Source: Saccoglossus kowalevskii (taxonomy: Eukaryota > Hemichordata > Enteropneusta > Harrimaniidae). From it: DNA of 55,128 nucleotides. Both the position numbers and the translations under genes were made by a program. Of this stretch, positions 48,001 through 55,128 are shown piece by piece. How positions within the stretch are numbered: the stretch's first letter is position 1; every line of letters begins with the position of its first letter. Location of the stretch: NCBI RefSeq assembly GCF_000003605.2, contig NW_003107089.1, positions 554,658 through 609,785 of the forward strand. Reading direction: 5' to 3'. The notes beneath the pieces were generated by a model. The model was not told where the DNA came from. It saw only the letters and a program-made list of their open reading frames with translations, and did no database searches.

Positions 48001-51000
48001 GTTATAAACCTTGAACACGGTTGCAGTGATCCACCTGACAATGGAAGTCGAGGAGGCTGGTCTATCCTGCTTACCCTGGGCATAACGCATAGACATGTGT
48101 TTGCTGCCATGCCTCGACTCCCTAGTACGGCTCTCGTGGCAACTCAGTGCTCAAAGCGGGCACAGAAGCAACTCCTCCTGATCCTTCTGGTCAACAATGT
48201 TGCCAGCGGGGGGATGATGATCGGTTGTGGATCGTGTCCTGGGATTTGATTCTTGGCGAGGAACCTGATTCGTGTCTTTAGCACGACCCTAGTTCAGACA
48301 GACGCCTACCTGAGGCGAGGGCTATTAGTAAGACTGTTTTCCACGTCAAATATTTGAGTGGTGCTGATCAGAGAGGCTCAAAGGGCGGTCTGTTTAGAGT
48401 GGACAACACAACCGACAAGTCTCAATTAGGTGGTTCCCTCGTTCGGGGTCTAGGCCTCTAATTAGGCAGTAAAGTCTCCTAAAAGTAGGAGTACCGGCTA
48501 GCCTTGTCCCCAGAGATTTCTCAATGGTGGGTGACAAGGCTGACCTATAGCCAACAATCGCTGAAAGGACAAGCTCATTACGTCAAACAGATGGATGAAA
48601 AGTCAGCTGCTTGGCCAACAGAGGGATGGCATGGATCAATCTCCCCTCCACTACACCAATCAGTGTATGCTCGCCATTTTGAGACGTAGGCTGTGTTGGT
48701 GGGATCCCTGTTTGCCATGGCCAGGACGTTGGCAGCCCACTCAGAAAAAACCTGAGCAAGACAAATAAGAGCCTTGATGCATGTAAGTGGTACACCGCTG
48801 GGCTCAGAGTCCGGAAGCCCCACTGATGTTTCGACTAACATTTCCAACAATAGTTGAAACCAGGCCTTGCTTGGCCTGTTGGGTGCCACCCGCGTCAAGT
48901 GCAGGTGCACTCCTGTCAAAGTTTCTTCAGTACCCAAAGAATACTGGGAAGGCGTACATGTCCATGTGGGTCCACGGGGTCGACAGAGTGTCCCTGGCTC
49001 CTGGAGTGTCGTGTGCGCCAGGAGCTTGGCATTCCGGGGTGTGGTGAATAGGTCTAACTTTAGGCCGTCCTATCGCTAAAACAGTCTGGAGGCTATCCCT
49101 TGGGGTATCTGGCACTCCACGTTCTGGAGATGGAGCCGCCGTGAGAGCGTCCGCTTGACTATTCCTCAACCCTGGAAGGTGGTGTGTGGTTAGCTCAACA
49201 TTGTATTCACATTGTAGTCTAGGGATCGGTTACGCGCTGCCTTCGAGCCGGAATACACCGGCGCAATCTGTGCGACAGATATGTGGGTTCAGCGGTTCTA
49301 TATCAGGGGTGATCTCTCCTCCGCCAAGGTGAGACCCTGCGAGGCCTGTAGAAGTCAATAGGTTCCTGCCGAACATATGCCCATCCCCCTTGCCGCAAGC
49401 AGAAGCACCAAACTTGCTTCCCCTGTGAGCTGGATAGGCGACCACCACCTGGTCCCTTCTTGGTCCCTTCTCCTGTCGCCACTTTCCCCTCCCTCGGAAG
49501 AGCCAGGAAGCTTTGATCGTCACATTTCCTTTGGGTCCTTTCCACTTGCCCTTGGCAGAAGCCAAACACACAGTCTCACTTGTACCAACCGGTTGGTGGG
49601 ATCCCGAATCACCAAGACTGCTCTTTACATCCTCAAAAGAAAGAGGGTGGGGTGGGGGTGGGGGGTGGTGGGGATTTCAGTCTGCATAACTAAGGTGGTG
49701 GAGCGCCCAGTGAAAACTAGCCAAAACAAGGGGGAGGACTCTCATGCTCATGCTACACCCCACTCACTCACGTTCACATTACTACACATGCGACTGCTGT
49801 GAACCAGAGTGACGCGGTGACTGTGAATTACAGCAATTTGCATGCGGCCTTGAAACGCATCCTATTCTCTAGGCAAAAACCAGAGCCCCATATACAGTCA
49901 AAACACAAATAGCATTTGCTATGTGGGTTGCAAGCTGGTAATTCCTGGTGGCAACTACCGTACAATCGCCCTGATCCTTGGGGCGACAAAAAAGAAGGTG
50001 AAGAGCCTCTGGCATGTTACCCTTTAGTTCTGTCCATTTCTAAAAACAACATTGATAAAAATGAACAAGACATGCATAAGAGGAACGAATTACAGTTGAA
50101 AGCTGACACAAAAAGAACCAACGACGTGGTCAAATTTGCGTCACCAAATTTTTTCGTTCTTGTAAGCAATGCACACAAAAATGCGAAACAGGGGTAACAA
50201 ATAAGAAAGGCTTATCCTACCAGCCACAACGTCAGCTGCTACGCAGATGACAGCTAGCCAGATCAAAAACTCGAGCAGGAAAAAAATCTGGATGACTGAA
50301 ATGCACCGAAGTGACTGGGGAGGCAATATGGTGCCGTCTCATTGCCTCGGTCACGTGGTTCGTGACATGAAGGAAAATCTTGAGGTTATGAGGCTTCCCC
50401 TGACCTAGATTTCTCTCTCTGTCATTGGCTGAATTGCAGATTAATGCCTACTGTTCAAAATAGTCATTTTGCCTGACCGGAGTGTAGATGTCAGTGCAAA
50501 GTATATGCCTTTTACATGTATGAAGACAAGTGAGTGTAGAAGTCAGTACAAAGTATATGTCTTGTACTTGTATGAAGTGAGTATAGATGTCAGTGGTAGT
50601 TGAGCACTTAGTATGCAGTGGAGGTGGGTGTTAGATATTGTATTTCTACACATGATTTTTAATGCAGTGAGTTCATAACTCTCAAAAACTATGTATGACC
50701 GAACATTTCTTACCACAGCTTCGTCAAAACTGTTGAGAACTTTTCCTCCACCATCTTTTATGAGTTTTTTAATAGCTTCCTTCTCGAAAGGAATATCTGG
50801 TTCTAGTGAAAGAAAACAAGATAAATCTTAAAGACAATCACGACACAACACATGAAGGCGCATCACTCAGTAATATACATCTGCATATGCTAATTTATTA
50901 TGAATATTCATGAGAAACTATGAAACAAGAAACAGGCTCACTACATCACAGGTGAGTGAAGTGAAGCAGTCAACGATGAAATCAAAAACCGAAAAACCTA

Positions 51001-54000
51001 GGTAAAAGGCAAAAGCACATCTTTGTATCCATGAAAACCATTATAGTAAAGATGAATATAGTAACCTTCATCTGCAACACTTTCATCAGTAGACTCTCCT
51101 GGGGAAGTTATTGGCTTTACAAATTTTTTCTTTTCTCCACAGGTCAAGAGAAAAGCATATGCACTAAATAAATTTTTCGATGCCGAGATAGTGTCCATCA
51201 CTTTTGTTGTTTGACTCATTCTTGCTGGAGATGAGAATCGTAAAGCTCTTGTTGGCTCTGCCTTTGATGGTCCTGGCAGCTCTTGAATCTGAGTCACACT
51301 TTTTAATGGCGAGACACGTGCAGGTGATGGCATATTTGTTTTTCTAGGAGACCTTCTAAGAGATGTGACTGATGGACTTTGAGGTGCAGCAACTGATGGA
51401 ATTGTGGCTTCACCAGCCACAACTGGAATTTCTGAAAGAAGAAAGACAAAGTCTCAGTTCTTATTTCAAAACAAACCACAATTTTAAATGAACTGTTCCA
51501 GAGATATAAAAATAAAGATTTATATAATATATTTTGACAAAAAAAAACATAACAATTACAAAAATTCAATTATTCAATTATAGAGATCAACACACTTGTT
51601 TTCGGGGGTTTCCCTCTTTTCTTTGGAGTATCTTTTTCTGCATCATCTGTAACGTCGTCAAGTTTTCGTTTCACTGACTCTTGAACCTTTTCAGGTGTTT
51701 TGATATTTGTTGTCCTGTTAGTTTTTCTTATTCGTCTTCTAGTTGGAATGTAACTGCCACTTCTACTCCTTTTGCCAATTACTAAATTATCTAAAAAGAT
51801 GAGAAAATATATGTATTGAGTTTTCTTGGTGAAACACTGTAGCCTGTACTAATTTGGATCCACAGTGAATAGCTGTCAAATATGTTGCATATTTCAATTA
51901 TTATTAACTTATTGACCTTTAACCTTTCAAACCCAAACTAACTTTGGCACTTTTCACAAAATAACCTAGTGTTAGTTTTTCCAGATTTTTGCAAACATTT
52001 TGATGAAGACTGGAAGCCAATGGGACAGTACATTCATTTGTTCGAAAATTTAAAAAAATATCTACAGATAAACACATAAAAACGTGGTATCAAAATTTTA
52101 GCGAGAAAAAAATATGTCATTCAAATGCAAATTTAAGTCAATTAAATTTATCACATTATAAAGAGTAACACAGATTATTATTTAAACCCTCATACACCTT
52201 GAGACAATCAGGTTAATTATTGTCATGACGTCAGTTTTTCCAGTAAGCAGAAAAGTACGAATTTTCACTTCTAAAAGTAAGAACCTTCACTTCTACCTGC
52301 CCTCAATGTGTAAAAACACAACATGATTATCAATTTAATTTAGGCCAAAAATTATATTTTTATTTCCAACTAGTGTATTTGCTCTACTAGAAGTGAATGT
52401 AAATGACAGAAGTGATAGTAACTATGATCTACCGGTATATAAGTCTTAGTTCAATGATACAGCATACAATAAATTTAATTTTTGGTTAAAAACTTTCTGT
52501 TGTGTCTTTGTTGGCGATGTGATAAAAGCCAGTATCCTATTAAAATACCCAGATACTGAGAAAAATGTTTGTGGCCATAACCTAATGATATTAAATTCTT
52601 ACCTAAACTGACAGAGGCTGATGTCTTACTTGGAGTACTGAGCTTGTTGGCAATGTAACTGTGTGCTTGGTCAGCAGTCAGAATAACTTTTTTTCTTGGG
52701 TACCTGAAAAAAAAGAGGAATCAATCTTCATGGGCTATAGTCAAATAACAAGTCCTACAAAAACAAGCGAGGGGAGGCATAACCCATTTAGTGATGTTAA
52801 AATGCAGTTATCCTGATATTGATATTGTACAACAGACAAATTTTGTATCATATAACTTCAAGTGCCTGAATCAAAACAATTCTGATTGAAGACTGTAGAC
52901 ATAATGGCACCTGATACAAACACCTTATTTTGTCATGTGACAAATCTTGTTTTACCTTTTTGTATGACCTTCATCTTTCTCGACGACATAGCCTTCTTCA
53001 TCTGTGTCCTTATCTTTATAATAACCAACAACTATACCTATTAGAAAAAAGACCAACATTTATTAAAAGAGATAATCTCAGGGGTAAAGCATCAAATCAA
53101 ATTAAGAAATGGGGGATGGGACATATATCTTATACAAATTTACAAGATTTTGCAAATACCACATTTAGCAAAATATTGATAGAAAATCTGGGACACTTTA
53201 AAGTTATAATTAATTAGCCTACAATTATTACTGTAGAACCATTAAATTTCTGTGGTACTTTTCAAACATTGCATAGTCCAGTTATGAGTACATGAATTGC
53301 TGTTGAGAGTCGCACATACCAGGTTCAGTGTAAGAAAGAAGGAATTCATTCTGGAGATACATCCAAATAGTTTTGATTTTAATTACTGTAAAATAATTTA
53401 TTTTCCATAGAAATATTTGTTTTCCCAATATTTTACATTCATCTCATCAAAAATTAGTGAAAATACACTTTGTACAAAATGTCTTTTGTTCTTGACAAAA
53501 TTAATATTCCAGCTAAAATAACGTATTTTACAGTAGTCGGATGTAAAACTGCAAAATATAATATTGCTGAAAATACATGTACAAAATCATGAAATGAACA
53601 TTTCCACAGTATTTTGAAATACCTGGTTCAAAGTATTCTTCATCAGAAGACATCGCCATCACGCTTTGATGTTTATCCAACCATTCTTTGATAAATATGT
53701 TTTTTTCAGAGACTGGTCTTGTATCGCCATCGTCAAACTTTACAATAAATCTGTAAAATCAAAAAGATCAAAAAGTTTAAGACTGCAGGTTTTAATTAAT
53801 TTGAAGAATATTATCTAAATCAAGTGAATTTACTGAAATTAATTCAATTACTCACTTTCACCCACCCATTCATTTAACTAAAACACAAACTCAAAACATT
53901 TCAGCCCCCTAAAATCGTTTTTGCTCCCAGTCCCATGGAAAAATATAAAATAATACAGCATTAATTATTCAATCTACCACAACAAGAAAGTACAAGATGT

Positions 54001-54401
54001 TCAAGATTTAACATTTACTAAATAATGTTTTTGAATACATGTAGCAAAGGTTGATTTGTATTTAAAAATTTCCTGTCAGACATTTCTCCATTCTACTGTA
54101 TGTGGTGTATCAGACTAAAACATTTCAAAATAATAAATGTGTGAGGCGCAATGTTTCAAACTAATGTGCACAATAACTAGAAACAACTTTTTGGGTTCTT
54201 ACCTGCCATTTTTATCATCCTTCTTCACCACAATGCCTGGATAGTAATATCCATCTGGCCACCTTGTAAACACCCTAACTCCAGCCACTAAGTCGGGAAG
54301 ACAATCTTCAGTCTGTGTGCGCTCTGTAGAATGTGGTAATGCCTCAGACGCCATACTCGTTGATGCGCTGTCTTTCCGGGATAACCCCATGACTACTTCC
54401 C
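45039..54401 (-). CDS. TP53BP1: TP53-binding protein 1, C-terminal part (tandem Tudor, linker, two BRCT)
   Basis: Eleven exons, 5' to 3': 54401-54203, 53750-53623, 53037-52956, 52703-52603, 51790-51596, 51431-51066, 50802-50714, 47488-47367, 46838-46765, 45983-45823, 45202-45039 (stop). The first exon starts mid-codon after an acceptor, so the long N-terminal region lies beyond 55128. Tandem Tudor: VAGVRVFTRWPDGYYYPG and VKFDDGD, then MAMSSDEEYFEPG. The linker DNLVIGKRSRSGS matches human DNLVEGKRKRRS and continues into a basic TPKKRGKPP segment. Then come NLFSAYAFLLT (human TLFLGYAFLLT), BRCT1 (YCRTKKYFQCLAAGIPCVS) and BRCT2 (FDIIVADHTLP, IPIVSCEWVIQSLICGQRR). In animals it binds H4K20me2/H2AK15ub nucleosomes at DNA breaks and favours end joining. 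The donor at 51066 is weak (GTTACT). The junction between the exons at 50714 and 47488 is out of phase as drawn. All other junctions agree. Confidence 0.93.
45256..45639. repeat. 48-bp minisatellite, eight copies, between BRCT2 exons
   Basis: Eight near-perfect head-to-tail copies start at 45256 and every 48 bases to 45592. Copy 5 has a CTC-to-CTT change; copy 7 has ATGAG changed to ACGAG. It lies in the intron 45203-45822 of TP53BP1. Because 48 is divisible by three it creates repeated open frames on both strands, which are artefacts. Confidence 0.97.
47283..47347 (+). repeat. Possible tRNA-derived SINE fragment
   Basis: AGAGTTGTCGTGCTGG followed by GGTTCCCGAGTCCAAATCC looks like a degraded A-box/B-box arrangement (compare GGTTCGAATCC). 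It lies just beside the TP53BP1 exon at 47367-47488. No cloverleaf can be drawn convincingly. Confidence 0.3.
47880..48940 (-). pseudogene. Degenerate DIRS tyrosine recombinase
   Basis: Reading the minus strand through frameshifts and stops, I see the N-terminal core-binding part (NTAYVSKWRAYTDWC near 48640-48680), then PPFEPL-stop-SAPLKYLTWKT, then LLIALASGRRLSEL (catalytic Arg box) near 48325, and finally QVRAHEVSLALASGAP (the H-x-x-R-like C-terminal box in DIRS enzymes, RAH) near 47925. The order matches DIRS recombinases. At least one stop and several frame changes make it inactive. Confidence 0.7.
49170..49571 (-). pseudogene. Remnant of DIRS gag and RNase H regions
   Basis: The minus strand gives an open stretch with a basic RGRGKWR segment typical of the end of DIRS ORF1. 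It runs straight into TSTGLAGSHLGGGEI and then, after a stop, into NVELTTHHLPGLRNSQADAL, which resembles the HxPGxxNxxADALS signature at the end of DIRS RNase H. The whole reverse transcriptase that should lie between them is absent. Confidence 0.5.
50482..50600 (+). repeat. Short tandem repeat flanking the DIRS insertion
   Basis: Imperfect units of AGTGTAGATGTCAGTGCAAA plus GTATATG-CTTGTACATGTATGAAG occur two to three times here. One related unit lies at 47537-47562 on the other side of the DIRS element, so the element inserted into this repeat. Confidence 0.5.
53386..53533. mobile_element. TA-flanked MITE, family 1, diverged short copy
   Basis: Begins CTGTAAAATAATTTATTTTC and ends TAAAATACG-like in inverted orientation (AAATAACGTATTTTACAG), with TA on both sides. 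Internal CATCTCATCAAAAATTAGTG matches the 208-bp copies. It lies in a TP53BP1 intron. Confidence 0.55.
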
Positions 54402-55128
54402 CTGCAAATTAACAAAATAACATACATCAAGTCATTCTGGGAGAGGGGAGGGTTTAGAAATACCAGTAGTGTTTTTAATAATAATGAGAACCCCAATGCA
54501 ACCTTGACTCAGATAAGATTGCTAATAAAATAAAAAATATGTACACATCAATGTGTACTCAATGTAGTTTTTCTTAGAGGCGAATACATATGGAATGGAA
54601 TGCATGTATCTCACTCGGTGCCACAGTGGTTATTGACTTACAAGTGAAAAACTGCAATGACTGACCCTGTTATTGTTATTAAGTCGAATCATAAAGTAAA
54701 ACGAATTGAATCTGTAACACAAATTTGTAGGATTTTTGCAAGTGTGACAGAAAATGTCACAGTTAAATGCAGATTAAAAATGGTTTTAATTAACAAAAGT
54801 AAATGTGAGTCAATCCAATAAGCGATTTGTGTATGTATACTGTAGAATACTTTATTTTCGCTTGGAATTTATTTTCGCTATTTTCGCTGAAGGGATGATT
54901 TCGTGAAAATAAAATCCAGTGAATATACCTGTTTTCCTATATTTAACATTAAGCTCATCAAAAATCAGTGAAAATAAATTCCATACAAAACGCCAAAACA
55001 GCCTTTTCAGCGAAAATTAATTCCAGCGAAAATAAAGTATTCCACAGTATTACATTTTTGTACAAACTTTAAACAGAAAGGATTCAATAAATTACATTGT
55101 CATTGACTACACACAAAAATCATAAGTT
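54402..55128 (-). other. TP53BP1 intron running off the window
   Basis: No exon of the N-terminal region is recognisable here. The stretch contains a 208-bp MITE at 54840-55047 and otherwise AT-rich sequence. Confidence 0.55.
54840..55047. mobile_element. TA-flanked palindromic MITE, family 1 copy B
   Basis: Same 208-bp length, ends and interior as 30482-30689, with only scattered substitutions and a TA flank on each side. Confidence 0.75.

Larger units (their letters stand above)
47626..50481 (-). mobile_element. Deleted DIRS-type tyrosine-recombinase retrotransposon
   Basis: Inverted terminal repeats at 47626-47757 and 50310-50481 match over about 130 bases (CTCCGGTCAG, AGGCATTAATCTGC, CACGAACCACGTGA, ATATTGCCTCCCCAGTCACT). 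The right one carries a 32-base insertion. Between them, on the minus strand, lie fragments of a DIRS polyprotein in the right order: a basic Gly/Arg-rich gag-like piece (49571-49377), an RNase H tail (THHLPGLRNSQADALT), a TPWTHMDMYAFP linker, and a tyrosine recombinase. Inverted rather than direct repeats with a tyrosine recombinase are diagnostic of DIRS elements. The reverse transcriptase is missing, and frames are broken. It sits in a TP53BP1 intron in the same orientation as the gene. Confidence 0.8.

Noticed and set aside
48578..49802. Open frames of 65-141 codons as host genes
   Set aside because: They are parts or reverse-strand shadows of the decayed DIRS element.
28013..54401. A functional cluster of cell-death, ubiquitin and DNA-damage genes
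   Set aside because: The fusion gene, UBL7 and TP53BP1 have separate orientations and no shared regulatory sequence that I can see; animal gene neighbours are usually unrelated.

Overview
The window is animal nuclear DNA: AT-rich, with genes split into many short exons by GT-AG introns of about 0.1 to 3 kb, and densely populated with short transposon relics, microsatellites and one 50-N assembly gap. The gene set (CYP17-like P450s, UBL7, TP53BP1 with tandem Tudor and BRCT domains, and a glycosyltransferase-like immune-type fusion) suggests a marine invertebrate, possibly a non-vertebrate deuterostome such as a hemichordate or lancelet. That placement is inference from protein resemblance only.

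Region 1 (1-22.6 kb, + strand) is a tandem array of three microsomal P450 genes of the CYP17/CYP1-like clade. Each has a TATA promoter, a short untranslated first exon, a 1.3-2.5 kb 5'UTR intron and nine coding exons with identical phases, giving 502 codons. Copies 2 and 3 are intact and arose by a recent tandem duplication. Copy 1 is complete except for a stop at codon 7. A degraded last-exon fragment near 7.4 kb is the relic of a further copy.

Region 2 (22.6-28.0 kb) is gene-poor intergenic DNA with dispersed repeats and an inverted repeat.

Region 3 (28.0-35.1 kb, + strand) is the most interesting gene. Nine exons splice in phase into about 790 codons and join a GT4-type (GT-B fold) glycosyltransferase-like domain, a basic nuclear-localisation-like patch, a TRADD-N-like adaptor domain, and a C-terminal BAK/BAX-like Bcl-2 domain with BH3, BH1 and BH2 motifs. 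It looks like a one-polypeptide sensor, adaptor and cell-death effector. The GT active-site motif is degenerate, so it may be a sensor rather than an enzyme.

Region 4 (36.2-41.7 kb, - strand) is UBL7, complete in nine exons (342 aa), converging on the fusion gene. Its introns carry a tandem-repeat mobile element and a duplication that copied an exon end with its splice donor.

Region 5 (45.0-54.4 kb, - strand) is the 3' half of TP53BP1 (11 exons: tandem Tudor, basic linker, two BRCT repeats). The 5' end lies beyond the window. Its introns hold a 48-bp minisatellite and a deleted DIRS-type tyrosine-recombinase retrotransposon with inverted terminal repeats. Nothing in the sequence ties the five loci into one pathway; they read as ordinary neighbours.
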